From the NCBI RefSeq assembly GCF_003544835.1, contig NZ_CP032099.1, positions 434,001 through 498,000 on the forward strand: a DNA stretch of 64,000 nt. Direction: 5' to 3'. Of this stretch, positions 52,736 to 62,775 are shown in pieces. A model generated the notes under the pieces. That model saw nothing but the letters and a program-made list of their open reading frames with translations. It did not search any database and was not told the origin of the DNA. The DNA is from Aliarcobacter skirrowii CCUG 10374 (lineage in GTDB: Bacteria > Campylobacterota > Campylobacteria > Campylobacterales > Arcobacteraceae). Both the position numbers and the translations under genes were made by a program. How positions within the stretch are numbered: position 1 is the stretch's first letter; every line of letters begins with the position of its first letter.

Positions 52736-53641
52736 ATGTCATTTGACAAGTTTTATGAAAAGAGTCGTAGATTAAATGCAAATATGAGTTTAGATGAGTT
52801 TAAAGCAAAATTAGAAGAGGGAAATGGAAGTTTTTTAAGTGAAATACATTCAAAATTTATATATAGAACAAAAGATGAGATATTAAAACCATATCAAGTA
52901 GAGTTAATTAAACTTCAAGAGCATCTTGAAAAACATAATGAAAAGATGATTATACTTATGGAAGGAAGAGATGCTTCTGGAAAAGGTGGAGCTATTAGAA
53001 GAATTACTAGATATATGAATGAGAAACATTATAGAGTGGTTGCACTTGGTAAACCTTCAGATGTTCAAAAAACACAATGGTATTTTCAAAGATATGTAGA
53101 GCAATTTCCAAAAGGTGGAGAGATAGTAATATTTGATAGAAGCTGGTACAATAGAGCTATGGTAGAGCCTGTTTTTGGATTTTGTACACAAAAAGAGTAT
53201 GAAGTATTTATGAATAGTGTTCAAAGATTTGAAGAGGATTTGATTGATCATGGTATTCACTTTTTAAAAATTTATCTATCTGTTTCAAAAGAGGAGCAAG
53301 CAAGAAGGTTTGAAGAGAGAGAAGAGAATCCTCTAAAGCAGTGGAAATTAAGTGAGATTGATTTACAAATGCAAAGTCGATGGGAAGAGTTTACTCAAAA
53401 AAAATATGATATGCTAAAAAGAACAAATACTGAAAAATCTCCATGGACAATCATAAGAAGTGATACAAAATTTTTAGCAAGACTTAACTCAATAAAAGTT
53501 ATTTTAAACTCTGTTGATTATGAAGGAAGAGATCCTAGACTTGATTATGAAGTAGATAAAGATATCGTAATTACAGCAAATAGAGAGTTAGAAATTATGG
53601 ATTACAAGAAAAAAGCTGGGATAACTCAAGGTTTAATATAA
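52736..53641 (+). CDS. Polyphosphate kinase 2 (PPK2 family)
   Basis: A 301-residue enzyme that uses polyphosphate to make nucleoside di- or triphosphates, or the reverse. Walker A MEGRDASGKGGAIRR and the lid/Walker B region FDRSWYNRAMVEPVFGFC are characteristic, followed by EQARRFEEREENPLKQWKLS. The length is that of a single-domain PPK2. AAAGGGG precedes the ATG. A bidirectional hairpin ends the gene. Confidence 0.93.
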   Translation: MSFDKFYEKSRRLNANMSLDEFKAKLEEGNGSFLSEIHSKFIYRTKDEILKPYQVELIKLQEHLEKHNEKMIILMEGRDASGKGGAIRRITRYMNEKHYRVVALGKPSDVQKTQWYFQRYVEQFPKGGEIVIFDRSWYNRAMVEPVFGFCTQKEYEVFMNSVQRFEEDLIDHGIHFLKIYLSVSKEEQARRFEEREENPLKQWKLSEIDLQMQSRWEEFTQKKYDMLKRTNTEKSPWTIIRSDTKFLARLNSIKVILNSVDYEGRDPRLDYEVDKDIVITANRELEIMDYKKKAGITQGLI

Positions 53642-53646
53642 AACAT

Positions 53647-53680
53647 AAAAAGTGTATAAATTAGTTTTTATACACTTTTT
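53647..53680. terminator. Bidirectional terminator, ppk2 / aroC
   Basis: AAAAAGTGTATAAA (53647-53660) pairs with TTTATACACTTTTT (53667-53680). The aroC stop is in the loop. Confidence 0.85.
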
Positions 53681-54737
53681 TAATATTTTCTACTTTTGAT
53701 GACATATTTAATAAAAGCATATCAGCAAGAACTAATGCCATCATGGATTCAGCAACAACACTTCCTCTTATAGCAACACAAGGATCGTGTCTTCCTTTTA
53801 GTTTACACTCTACTTCATTTCCGTAAATATCAACTGTATCTTGCTCTATAAAAATAGATGGAGTTGCTTTGAAGTATACCTTTACATTTATATCATCACC
53901 ATTTGAGATTCCTCCCAAAATTCCACCACTATGGTTTGTTTTAAATCCAGATTTTCTTATTTGGTCATTGTTATCAAATCCCAAAACTCTTGAAGCCAAT
54001 ATTCCATCACCAATTTCAACAGCTTTTACAGCATTTATACTCATCATTGCATTTGCTATTTGTGCATCTAATTTATGATAAATTGGCTCACCTAGCCCAA
54101 CTGGACAATTTTTTACATTAATAAGTGCAACCCCACCAACACTATTGTGAGAGTTTTTGGCTTTTAATATAGCATTTTTTTGAGCATCTTCAACATTTGA
54201 ATCAAGTGCAAAAATTTCTGAATTTCTAGCATTTTCAAAGTTCAAATTATCTGCTTTTATATCATCTATCTCACAAATTCCACTTTTTACATCAATGTTT
54301 AATTCATTTAATAGAAGTTTTGCAATAGCTCCAGCTGCAACTCTAGCTGCTGTTTCACGAGCTGAGCTTCTTCCTCCACCTCTATAATCTCTAATCCCAT
54401 ATTTATTAAAATATGTAAAATCAGCATGTCCTGGTCTGAATAGATCTTTTATATTTGAGTAGTCACTTGATTTTTGATTTTCATTAAAAATAATCATTGC
54501 AATTGAAGTTCCTGTTGAATAACCTTCAAAAACACCACTTAAAATCTCAACAACATCACCTTCAGATCTTTTTGTTGCAAACTCATTTTGACCTGGTTTT
54601 CTTCTATTCATTTCACCTTGAATAAACTCTTCATCAATTTTTATTCCAGCTGGAACACCATCAACTATACAACCAAGGGCTTTTCCATGTGATTCACCAA
54701 AAGTTGTAAATCTAAATCTATGTCCAAATGTATTCAA
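53661..54737 (-). CDS. aroC: Chorismate synthase
   Basis: A 358-residue FMN-dependent enzyme at the end of the shikimate pathway. Landmarks are [54 protein letters not shown] and [15 protein letters not shown]. It starts two bases after the rnc stop, so the pair is co-transcribed. Length and motifs are normal. Confidence 0.97.
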   Translation of the reverse strand: MNTFGHRFRFTTFGESHGKALGCIVDGVPAGIKIDEEFIQGEMNRRKPGQNEFATKRSEGDVVEILSGVFEGYSTGTSIAMIIFNENQKSSDYSNIKDLFRPGHADFTYFNKYGIRDYRGGGRSSARETAARVAAGAIAKLLLNELNIDVKSGICEIDDIKADNLNFENARNSEIFALDSNVEDAQKNAILKAKNSHNSVGGVALINVKNCPVGLGEPIYHKLDAQIANAMMSINAVKAVEIGDGILASRVLGFDNNDQIRKSGFKTNHSGGILGGISNGDDINVKVYFKATPSIFIEQDTVDIYGNEVECKLKGRHDPCVAIRGSVVAESMMALVLADMLLLNMSSKVENIKKVYKN

Positions 54738-54739
54738 TA

Positions 54740-55414
54740 TTAATCCTCTTTTAGTTTTTCTATAGCAATTTTTGCAGCTGCTTGTTGTGCTAATTTTTTA
54801 CTTTTTCCACTAGCTTTTCCAAAATTCTTACCATCTATCCAAATAGATACTTCAAACTCTTTCTTGTGATCAGGTCCATAAGATCCTTCAATAACATATT
54901 CAGGAATTGATGCAAATTTTGCTTGAGTTATCTCTTGTAGGGCTGTTTTATAATCACTAAATAAAACATCTAAATTTATCTTATCGTAAGATTTTTCAAG
55001 AAGATTTAAAATAATTGGTTTTAGTGTCTCTAAGCCACTCTCTAAGTATATTGCTCCCATAATAGCTTCAAAAGCATCTGAAAGTATAGATGATTTTGTT
55101 CTACCTTTATTTCTCTCTTCTGCATTCGAAATAAAGATAAAATCACCCAAATTTATCTCATTTGCTAATCTTGTAAATCCAGTTTCATTTACTAAACTAG
55201 CTCTTATTTTAGAAAGCTCTCCCTCATTTGAGTTTGGAAATTTTGTGTATAAATACTCTCCAACTATAAGGTTTAAAACAGCATCTCCTAAAAACTCCAG
55301 TCTTTCATTATTGTATGGTTTTTTGAAACTTTTATGTGTAAGTGCTTCGATTATCAGGTTTTTATTTTTAAACTGATAATCCAAACACTTTTCAAGTTTT
55401 GAATAATCGCTCAT
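54740..55414 (-). CDS. rnc: Ribonuclease III
   Basis: A 224-residue double-strand RNA nuclease. The catalytic signature [12 protein letters not shown] and the second metal site [18 protein letters not shown] are intact; the C-terminal dsRNA-binding domain ends [16 protein letters not shown]. It would act on rRNA precursors and on the long mRNA hairpins noted elsewhere in the window. AAGGAG precedes the ATG. Confidence 0.97.
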   Translation of the reverse strand: MSDYSKLEKCLDYQFKNKNLIIEALTHKSFKKPYNNERLEFLGDAVLNLIVGEYLYTKFPNSNEGELSKIRASLVNETGFTRLANEINLGDFIFISNAEERNKGRTKSSILSDAFEAIMGAIYLESGLETLKPIILNLLEKSYDKINLDVLFSDYKTALQEITQAKFASIPEYVIEGSYGPDHKKEFEVSIWIDGKNFGKASGKSKKLAQQAAAKIAIEKLKED

Positions 55415-55461
55415 ATTGCTCCTTTTAAAATTTTTGTAAGTATATCAAAAATATACTATTT

Positions 55462-56511
55462 TTATTGTAGTGATTGGTTTGTATTAATGAAACCTTTTAC
55501 TAAATGGTGTTTAACTTTTAAAGATAAAATAGAGTGACAGTTTGGGCATCTTGTATCATAAAATGGAGATGATTGTTTACATGAACTACATATAAATTCA
55601 AAATTTAAATCACCTTTTTTTCTATCTTTATGTCTATTTATTAAAATCAATAAATCTAAATCAAAATCTAAACTAGAATCGACACTATTTATATACCCTT
55701 TAGAGGTATAAAGTTCTTGTAAAAATGGTATGTTTTCTATAGCTTTAAAATCAATTTCATCTTTTGGCAAATACCATAAAATATCAATTATATCTTCAAA
55801 ATTAAACTCATTTATATTTTTATAAAAAAACTCTTTATTAAAATTTATTATAAAATTTAGAAAAACTCTCTCTAAAACTTTGTTATCTAAGTATAATTCA
55901 TAGAGTTTTTTTGTTCTTTTTTCATTTGTTAAAACAGGGTCATTTAAAATAATCATATAATCAAAATAGATTTTTTCTAAACTTAAATCAACCTCTAACT
56001 CCTCTAAAGAGTTACATATCTCTTTAGCTTTTGTATAGTTTTTCATCTTCTCATTTACTAAAATAAGGTTAGTTAATGCATTTTTATTTCTTGGAGAGAA
56101 TTTTAAAATTTGAAGAAAAATATCGTTTGATCTTTGTAAAAAACCACCTTTTAAATATGTAGCTCCTAAAACTTCAAGTAGCTCCTCTTTTTTTACTCTA
56201 TCTTGAACAACCTCTAATAGTGCTAAATATACACTAATTGCTCTGTTTAAATCACCTTTGTGTAAAAATGTATTTGCTAAAAGTAAAATAGAGTCAAAAG
56301 GAAGATTATAAGTTTTGTATAAATTAACATAGTCATTCTCTTTTAATTTACCAAGCTCAAATCTTTTTGATAGTTTTCTATACTCTTTTCTTCCCTCTCT
56401 CTCTTTATAAAGTCCATAAGAGTAAGTTATAAATGATATTAAAAAAATAAGAAAAAAGAAAAAAATAACACCAACGATTGGATCTCTATATCCCAAAATT
56501 AAACTATCCAT
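55462..56511 (-). CDS. TPR protein with zinc ribbon, LapB-like
   Basis: A 349-residue inner-membrane-anchored protein: one N-terminal span (about 12-33), TPR helices (about 70-200), and a C-terminal rubredoxin-like zinc ribbon (FICSSCKQSS ... TRCPNCHS). This order is that of LapB/YciM, which recruits FtsH to control LpxC and so LPS synthesis. The middle part is divergent. Its ribosome binding site AAAGAGGAC precedes ATG; it diverges from dnaG. Confidence 0.75.
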   Translation of the reverse strand: MDSLILGYRDPIVGVIFFFFLIFLISFITYSYGLYKEREGRKEYRKLSKRFELGKLKENDYVNLYKTYNLPFDSILLLANTFLHKGDLNRAISVYLALLEVVQDRVKKEELLEVLGATYLKGGFLQRSNDIFLQILKFSPRNKNALTNLILVNEKMKNYTKAKEICNSLEELEVDLSLEKIYFDYMIILNDPVLTNEKRTKKLYELYLDNKVLERVFLNFIINFNKEFFYKNINEFNFEDIIDILWYLPKDEIDFKAIENIPFLQELYTSKGYINSVDSSLDFDLDLLILINRHKDRKKGDLNFEFICSSCKQSSPFYDTRCPNCHSILSLKVKHHLVKGFINTNQSLQ

Positions 56512-56576
56512 TGAAGTCCTCTTTAAATTTTAAAAAATCATATTATCATAAAAGTACATATAAAAAAATAAAAGAG

Positions 56577-56582
56577 TATAAT
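56577..56582 (+). promoter_or_regulatory. -10 box directly before dnaG
   Basis: TATAAT ends seven bases before the dnaG ATG, with no ribosome binding site between. The predicted start of transcription falls on or beside the ATG. Confidence 0.5.
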
Positions 56583-56589
56583 TCGCACC

Positions 56590-58224
56590 ATGATAAAAAA
56601 AGAGTCAATAGAGAGTTTAAAAAATCAATTAGATATTGTAGATATAGTTTCGCAATATATTGAGTTAAAAAAAAATGGAGCAAATTTTAAGGCTTGTTGT
56701 CCATTTCACAATGAAGATACACCATCATTTGTTGTAAGTCCATCAAAACAGATATATCACTGTTTTGGTTGTCAAGTTGGTGGAGATAGTATTAAATTTG
56801 TAATGGAGTATGAGAAGCTTAGTTATCCAGAAGCTATTGAAAAGTTAGCAAATCTTACAAATTTTACTCTTCAATATGAAGAGAGTAGTGTTAAACAAAC
56901 TGATACAAAAGTAATTGATGCTATTAAAAATTTTTACCAAAAACAGTTTATTGCAAATGATTCAATAAAAGATTATTTAAAACAAAGAGGTGTTTTTGAA
57001 TCATTTATAGAGAAGTTTGAAATAGGTTACGCATCTAGTTCAATCTCAACTATAGATTTTTTAAAACAAAATCACTACAACCTAAATGATGCTATTGAGT
57101 TAGGAGTTATTAGTCAAGGAGATAGTGGATTATATGCAAGATTTATAGATAGAGTAATTTTTCCAATATACTCTATAAATGGTAAACTTGTAGGATTTGG
57201 TGGTAGAACTTTAACAAATCATGGTGCAAAATATGTAAACTCACCTCAAACACCAATATTTAATAAATCAAAACTTTTATATGGTTATCATTTAGCAAAA
57301 GAGAAAATCTATAAAACAAATAAATTAATAGTTTGTGAAGGTTATTTGGATGTAATTATGCTTCATCAAGCAGGTTTTTCAAATGCAGTTGCAACTTTAG
57401 GAACAGCTCTTACAAAAGATCATCTTCCACTTTTAAGAAGAGGTGAACCAAAAATTATTTTAGCTTATGATGGAGATAAAGCTGGATTAAATGCTGCTTT
57501 TAAAGCCTCTTTGATGCTTAGTCAAAGTGGATTTGATGGAGGGGTTGCAGTTTTCGAAGATGGAAATGATCCAGCTGATATGGTAAAAGATAATAAAATA
57601 AATGAGCTTGAGAAAAAGTTTTTAGAGCCAAAACCTTTTATAGTTTTTGTTTTAGATTATATAATAGATTCATATGATATCTCAAATCCAATTGAGAAGA
57701 AAAAAGCGCTAAAAGATTCAAATGATTATTTAAATACCTTAGATATTTTGTTTCAAGAGGAGTATAAAAGATATATTGCTCAAAAACTAAATATAAAAGA
57801 GAGTATGATTTTTACTTCAAAAAATGTAACTAGAAAAAATCAACAAAATTTAACAGCTTATGATATAGGAGAACTATGTATTATAAAATCGATTTTAGAT
57901 AATCCAAAAAGATTAGATATGGTTTTGGATTTAGTAACACCCTCTATGTTTGAACATCACGAAGATGAGTTTAAAGCACTTTTAAATGATATAAATGATG
58001 TTTCATTAAATAAAATTTTATTAAATGATAAACTTGAAGTTTACGATGATGAGAGATTAAACAAAGAGTTATTGGTTCTTTTATATAAATTTTATTCAAA
58101 TAAACTTCTTAGCCTATCATATGAAACAAATATTGATTTTAAAGAAAAAGTCAATTTAATCAAAAAAATTAAAGATAATTTGTATGAATTAAAACAGGGA
58201 AAACTTACAAAATTTAATTTATAA
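56590..58224 (+). CDS. dnaG: DNA primase
   Basis: A 544-residue primase. The N-terminal zinc finger is CCPFHNEDTPSF ... YHCFGCQVGG (Cys, His, Cys, Cys); the TOPRIM core has VCEGYLDVIM and ILAYDGDKAG; the C-terminal helicase-binding part is short and divergent. The ATG has no Shine-Dalgarno and lies just after a TATAAT, so it may be translated from a leaderless or near-leaderless mRNA. Confidence 0.95.
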   Translation: MIKKESIESLKNQLDIVDIVSQYIELKKNGANFKACCPFHNEDTPSFVVSPSKQIYHCFGCQVGGDSIKFVMEYEKLSYPEAIEKLANLTNFTLQYEESSVKQTDTKVIDAIKNFYQKQFIANDSIKDYLKQRGVFESFIEKFEIGYASSSISTIDFLKQNHYNLNDAIELGVISQGDSGLYARFIDRVIFPIYSINGKLVGFGGRTLTNHGAKYVNSPQTPIFNKSKLLYGYHLAKEKIYKTNKLIVCEGYLDVIMLHQAGFSNAVATLGTALTKDHLPLLRRGEPKIILAYDGDKAGLNAAFKASLMLSQSGFDGGVAVFEDGNDPADMVKDNKINELEKKFLEPKPFIVFVLDYIIDSYDISNPIEKKKALKDSNDYLNTLDILFQEEYKRYIAQKLNIKESMIFTSKNVTRKNQQNLTAYDIGELCIIKSILDNPKRLDMVLDLVTPSMFEHHEDEFKALLNDINDVSLNKILLNDKLEVYDDERLNKELLVLLYKFYSNKLLSLSYETNIDFKEKVNLIKKIKDNLYELKQGKLTKFNL

Positions 58225-58330
58225 ATTAAACTAACTTTAATAAAATCTTAGCTAATATTCCCGTTCTAAATTAAAAAGATAGTATAAATTAAGCCAAAAT
58301 TATGCTTGTAAAAAATAAGAGGAAAAGAAG

Positions 58331-58648
58331 ATGTACGCAATTATCAAATGTGGTGGGAAACAATACAAAGTATCTGAAGGTGATATTTTAGATATTGATT
58401 ACACTGGAAAAGCTGCAAAAGAGACTTTAGAGATAACTGATGTTATAGCTGTAAATAACGGTGAATTAAAAACTGGAGATGCAGTATCTAATGCTAAAGT
58501 TGAAGCAGTAGTAGTTCTTGATGGAACTGGTGTAAACAGAGCGAAAAAAGTTGTAATTTATAAAAAAAGAAGAAGAAAAGACTCTAAGCTTAAAAGAGGT
58601 TTTAGACAAAGCTTCACAAAAATTAGAATTACAAAAATTGCTGCTTAA
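58331..58648 (+). CDS. rplU: 50S ribosomal protein L21
   Basis: A 105-residue protein with [18 protein letters not shown] at the N-terminus and [24 protein letters not shown] at the C-terminus (region 80-103), both typical of L21. GAGGAAAAGA precedes the ATG. It opens the usual rplU-rpmA-obg series. Confidence 0.97.
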   Translation: MYAIIKCGGKQYKVSEGDILDIDYTGKAAKETLEITDVIAVNNGELKTGDAVSNAKVEAVVVLDGTGVNRAKKVVIYKKRRRKDSKLKRGFRQSFTKIRITKIAA

Positions 58649-58676
58649 GCAATAATCAAATTTAAGGAGAAATAAA

Positions 58677-58934
58677 ATGGCTCACAAAAAAGGTCAAGGT
58701 AGTACTCAAAATAATAGAGACTCAGCTGGTAGAAGACTTGGAGTTAAAAAATATGGTGGAGAAGTTGTAAGTGCTGGAAACATCATTATTAGACAAAGAG
58801 GAACAAAAGTTCATTTAGGTAACAATGTTGGAATGGGTAAAGATCATACAATCTACTCTTTAATTGACGGTGTTGTTAAATTTGAAATTAAAGATAAAAA
58901 AAGAAAAAAAGTTTCTGTTTACGCTGCTTCGTAA
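58677..58934 (+). CDS. rpmA: 50S ribosomal protein L27
   Basis: An 85-residue protein starting [16 protein letters not shown], the mature-type start without the cleaved leader found in Firmicutes. [22 protein letters not shown] follows (residues about 28-49). AAGGAG precedes the ATG. A strong terminator lies after it. Confidence 0.97.
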   Translation: MAHKKGQGSTQNNRDSAGRRLGVKKYGGEVVSAGNIIIRQRGTKVHLGNNVGMGKDHTIYSLIDGVVKFEIKDKKRKKVSVYAAS

Positions 58935-58954
58935 ATAAGAGATTTAGCTTTTTG

Positions 58955-58990
58955 AAAAAGGGTGTATGCTTTGCCATACACCCTTTTTTT
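58955..58990 (+). terminator. Intrinsic terminator after rpmA
   Basis: AAAAAGGGTGTATG pairs with CATACACCCTTTTT around CTTTGC and runs into a T-tract. It separates rplU-rpmA from obg. Confidence 0.92.
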
Positions 58991-59007
58991 ATTTATAAAG
59001 GAAAACT

Positions 59008-60093
59008 ATGTTTATAGATAGTGCAAGATTTAGTGTAAGTAGTGGAAAAGGTGGGCAAGGTTGTGCATCTTTTAGAAGAGAGAAGTTTATAGTTCAGGGT
59101 GGTCCTGATGGTGGAGATGGTGGAAAAGGTGGAGATGTTTACTTTTTAGTAGATAATAATACAGATACTCTATCTTTTTATAAAGGAAGAAGAGTTTTTA
59201 AAGCCGACAAAGGTCAACCTGGAATGGGAAGACAAAAAACAGGAAAATCTGCTGAACCCTTAGTTTTAATTGTTCCTCCAGGAACACAGGTAATTGATGA
59301 TGACACAAATGAAGTTTTATTTGATTTGCTTGAAACTGGAGAGAAGGTTCTTTTTTTAGAGGGTGGAAAAGGTGGACTTGGAAATGTTCACTTTAAAAAT
59401 TCGAGAAATCAAGCACCTACATATTTTCAACCAGGACTTCCAGGAGTTACTAGAAATATAAGATTAGAGCTTAAATTAATTGCTGATGTTGGACTTGTAG
59501 GTTATCCAAATGTTGGAAAATCTACTTTAATATCTGTAACTTCAAATGCTACTCCAGAGGTTGCAAACTATGAGTTTACAACTTTAACTCCAAAACTAGG
59601 AGTTGTAAATGTTGGAGATTATAGCTCATTTGTTATGGCTGATATTCCAGGAATTATTGATGGTGCTAGCGAAGGAAAAGGGCTTGGATTAGAGTTCTTA
59701 AGACATATTGAAAGAACAAAAACACTTCTGTTTGTAATTGATGTTGCAAACTATAGAACAATGATTGATCAATATAGAGTGTTAAAAGAGGAGTTGCAAA
59801 AATTTTCCAAAGAGTTGTCACAAAGAAACTTTGCTATAGCTTTAAGTAAAATAGATGCTTATTATGGAGAAGATTTAAAAGAGGATATTAAAAACTTTTT
59901 AAATGAGTTAAATTTAGAAGCTAGTAATAAAAATGAGTTTAAATTTGATGAAGAGTTACCATATTTTGTGCAAGATTTAATATTCTCAAAGTATGATAGT
60001 AGTAAACCATATTTTGTTTTACCAATATCATCTTTAAATAAGACAAATATAAAAGCTCTAACATTTGCACTATATGGAATGCAAGGAAAGTAG
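59008..60093 (+). CDS. obg: Obg family GTPase
   Basis: A 361-residue GTPase that binds the 50S subunit and affects ribosome assembly and stress. The Gly-rich Obg domain ([17 protein letters not shown]) precedes the G domain: G1 [10 protein letters not shown], switch region [14 protein letters not shown]3 [17 protein letters not shown] and G4 ALSKID. It abuts proB. Confidence 0.95.
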   Translation: MFIDSARFSVSSGKGGQGCASFRREKFIVQGGPDGGDGGKGGDVYFLVDNNTDTLSFYKGRRVFKADKGQPGMGRQKTGKSAEPLVLIVPPGTQVIDDDTNEVLFDLLETGEKVLFLEGGKGGLGNVHFKNSRNQAPTYFQPGLPGVTRNIRLELKLIADVGLVGYPNVGKSTLISVTSNATPEVANYEFTTLTPKLGVVNVGDYSSFVMADIPGIIDGASEGKGLGLEFLRHIERTKTLLFVIDVANYRTMIDQYRVLKEELQKFSKELSQRNFAIALSKIDAYYGEDLKEDIKNFLNELNLEASNKNEFKFDEELPYFVQDLIFSKYDSSKPYFVLPISSLNKTNIKALTFALYGMQGK

Positions 60094-60855
60094 ATGAAAA
60101 GGTTAGTTATTAAAGTTGGAACTGCTGTTTTAACTCAAGATAATGAATTAGCAATTCAAAGAATGCAAAATTTAGTTGAGCTTATTGCAAAATTAAAAAT
60201 AGAGAAAAATTTAGAGGTAATATTGGTAAGTTCAGGTGCTGTTGGAGCTGGTTATACAGAGTTAAAACTTGATAAAACAGTTTTAGCAAATAAACAAACT
60301 CTTGCAGCAATTGGTCAGCCAAAATTGATGAAAACTTATCAAGAGATGTTTTCAAAATATAATATAATAGCTGCTCAAATGCTATTTATCGCAGATGATT
60401 TTGATTCAAGAAAAAGAAGTCAAAATGCAAAAAATGTTATGGAAATATTGCTTCAAAACAGTGTTTTGCCAATAATAAATGAAAATGATGTTATCTCAAC
60501 AGAAGAGTTAATAGGGGATAATGACCAATTAGCAGCTTATGTAACACACTATTTTAAAGCCGATATGCTTGCAATTTTAACAGATATTGATGGATATTAT
60601 AATAAAAATCCAAGAGAGTTTAGTGATGCACAACTTCAAAAAATTGTAAATGAAATAAGCTCTGAAGAGCTTGATAAAAAACCAAGTGCTAATTCAAAAT
60701 TTGCAACAGGTGGAATTGTAACAAAACTAAAAGCAGCAGATTTTTTAATGCAAAAAAATATTCCTATGTATCTAAGTAGTGGATTTGATTTAAAAAATGC
60801 TTATGATTTTTTATTAAATAATATACATAATAGTGGAACACTATTTAAAAAATAA
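60094..60855 (+). CDS. proB: Glutamate 5-kinase, short form
   Basis: A 253-residue kinase for the first step of proline synthesis. Seen are KVGTAVLTQDN, VSSGAVGAGY, PIINENDVIS, GDNDQLAAYV and FATGGIVTKLKAA. The C-terminal PUA domain of E. coli ProB (367 residues) is absent, a known short form. It starts on the base after the obg stop. Confidence 0.93.
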   Translation: MKRLVIKVGTAVLTQDNELAIQRMQNLVELIAKLKIEKNLEVILVSSGAVGAGYTELKLDKTVLANKQTLAAIGQPKLMKTYQEMFSKYNIIAAQMLFIADDFDSRKRSQNAKNVMEILLQNSVLPIINENDVISTEELIGDNDQLAAYVTHYFKADMLAILTDIDGYYNKNPREFSDAQLQKIVNEISSEELDKKPSANSKFATGGIVTKLKAADFLMQKNIPMYLSSGFDLKNAYDFLLNNIHNSGTLFKK

Positions 60856-60864
60856 GGATATATT

Positions 60865-61782
60865 TTGAGCAAAAAAGTTTTATTTATGGGAACACCATCT
60901 TATGCTACTGAGATTTTAAAAGAGCTTTTAGCAAGTAAGTATGAAGTTGTTGGAATTTTCACTCAAGAGGATAAACCAGTAGGTAGAAAACAACTTCTTA
61001 CACCTCCTCATATAAAACAGTTTTGTATCGATAACTCTTTAGATATACCTATTTTTCAACCAAAAAAACTAAAAGATAATTTAGTTGCGTATTTATCAAT
61101 TTTGGATTTAAAACCAGATTTTATTGTTGTTGCAGCTTATGGACAAATTCTTCCAAAAGATATTTTAAATATTGCTCCTTGTATAAATCTTCATGCTTCA
61201 ATTTTACCAAATTATAGGGGAGCTAGTCCTATTCAAGAGGGTATTTTAAATGATGATAAATATCTAGGAGTTACTTCTATGTTTATGGAAGAGGGACTTG
61301 ATTGTGGAGATATTTTGGGATTTTCATATTTAAGAAATAGTAATTTACTTGTAGATGAAGCATTTGAAAAACTATCAATTTTAGCAGCTAAACTTACAAT
61401 TACAACTTTAAATAATTTTGAAAATATAAGACCATTAAAACAAAACAACTGTGAAGCTAGTTTTTGTAAAAAAATAAAAAAAGAGGATGGATTAGTAGAT
61501 TTTTTTGATGCAAAAAAACTATTTTTGAAATATAAAGCTTACTCTTTTTGGCCAACAATATTTTTAAAATCTGATCTAAAAATAAAGGATATTGAGCTTA
61601 TTGAAGAGAGTTCAAAAAATGAAGCTGGAAAAATTTTAGAGATATCAAAAGATTATATTATTGTTGCATGTTTGACTGGAACATTAAAAATTAAAACAAT
61701 TCAAGCTCCATCTAAAAAAGCTATAAATGCTGTTGAGTATATTAGAGGTCAAAGATTGGAAGTTGGAGATATTTTAGAGTAA
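60865..61782 (+). CDS. fmt: Methionyl-tRNA formyltransferase
   Basis: A 305-residue enzyme that formylates initiator Met-tRNA. VLFMGTPSYATEILKELL, KPVGRKQLLTPPHIK, the catalytic NLHASILPNYRGASPIQ and the C-terminal tRNA-binding domain are visible. TTG start after AAGGA; no ATG fits better. It ends within the arm of a bidirectional hairpin. Confidence 0.96.
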   Translation: MSKKVLFMGTPSYATEILKELLASKYEVVGIFTQEDKPVGRKQLLTPPHIKQFCIDNSLDIPIFQPKKLKDNLVAYLSILDLKPDFIVVAAYGQILPKDILNIAPCINLHASILPNYRGASPIQEGILNDDKYLGVTSMFMEEGLDCGDILGFSYLRNSNLLVDEAFEKLSILAAKLTITTLNNFENIRPLKQNNCEASFCKKIKKEDGLVDFFDAKKLFLKYKAYSFWPTIFLKSDLKIKDIELIEESSKNEAGKILEISKDYIIVACLTGTLKIKTIQAPSKKAINAVEYIRGQRLEVGDILE

Positions 61783-61812
61783 TTACAAAAGCATATAAAT
61801 GCTTTTGTAATT
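61781..61812. terminator. Bidirectional terminator, fmt / AEC transporter
   Basis: A 14-base perfect stem, 61781-61794 with 61799-61812, around ATAA. The fmt stop overlaps its first bases and the stop of the convergent gene begins on its last base. Confidence 0.85.
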
Positions 61813-62705
61813 TATGCTAAATGCGTTGTGAATAGTGTAATTGTTAGAAGACTTAAAATAACACCTAATACTAAGCTATTTATAGCAATTTTCTCATCCA
61901 AGCCACCTTTTATAGCTAAAACTGCTGCCATAGTCATTGGTGGCATTGCAACTTCAATAATTGTAACTTTAATCCAAGTTTCATCTAAATTATAAAAATA
62001 GTTAAATAAAAATAAGACAACTATAGGAACAAAAATCATCTTTAAAATTACAGCTATTGTTACAATATGAAGTTTTGAGAATATGTTTTTTAATTGAAGT
62101 TTCATTCCAATAGCAATCATTGCAATAGGAACTAAAGTTGAGCCTAAATTATCTGTTGTATGTATTAAAAAATTTGGAATTTCAAAGTTTTTTGCAATTA
62201 AAGTTACAAAAAATATTATCATAGGAGGAAATAAAAAGATTGATTTTGAAATAGTAAAGATACTATTTTTTCTTCCACTTCCCCAAGTAATTATAAACAT
62301 ACCAATAGAAACTAAAAGTAAAAATGAACCAAAAATATCATAAATAAGTCCATAAACTATAAAATCTTGTCCATAAAAAGCATCAATATAAGAAAAACCT
62401 ATAAAAGAGGTATTTCCAAAAGTTGCCATAATCATAAAAGTAGCAAGATAAATTTTTTCTAATTTAAGAAGTTTACCAATTAAAAAAGATAGTAATAAAT
62501 TAAATAGAATAATTGCATTAAACATTAAAATTAGAAGTAAATGATCAAAATTTAAATCCAAAGGATAAATTTTTGAAAAAACAATTGCAGGAAGAGAAAA
62601 ATAGATAATAAAATCTACAAGTTGTTTTGAATTATCTTGAAAAAATATTTTATATAAGTAACCAAATAACAAATATAAAGCAATCGGTAAAACAGGGTCT
62701 AGCAT
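61812..62705 (-). CDS. AEC (auxin efflux carrier) family transporter
   Basis: A 297-residue membrane protein of about ten spans. The AEC pattern includes LPIALYLLFGYLYK, PAIVFSKIY, ATFGNTSFIGF and the C-terminal AMPPMTMAAVLAIKGGLDEKIA. Relatives export or import organic acids such as malate; the substrate here is unknown. AAAGGAGA precedes the ATG. It diverges from birA. Confidence 0.88.
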   Translation of the reverse strand: MLDPVLPIALYLLFGYLYKIFFQDNSKQLVDFIIYFSLPAIVFSKIYPLDLNFDHLLLILMFNAIILFNLLLSFLIGKLLKLEKIYLATFMIMATFGNTSFIGFSYIDAFYGQDFIVYGLIYDIFGSFLLLVSIGMFIITWGSGRKNSIFTISKSIFLFPPMIIFFVTLIAKNFEIPNFLIHTTDNLGSTLVPIAMIAIGMKLQLKNIFSKLHIVTIAVILKMIFVPIVVLFLFNYFYNLDETWIKVTIIEVAMPPMTMAAVLAIKGGLDEKIAINSLVLGVILSLLTITLFTTHLA

Positions 62706-62763
62706 TAAAATTCTCCTTTAAAAGTTTTGATTATAATTAATATACTCTTTTAATAAAATTATA

Positions 62764-62769
62764 TATAAT
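62764..62769 (+). promoter_or_regulatory. -10 box directly before birA
   Basis: TATAAT ends six bases before ATG 62776, with no Shine-Dalgarno, so the mRNA may begin at or next to the start codon. Confidence 0.5.
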
Positions 62770-62775
62770 TTGCAA

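Noticed and set aside
62770-62775. birA start at TTG 62770
   Set aside because: It adjoins the -10 box, leaving no room for transcription to begin upstream of it; ATG 62776 is better.
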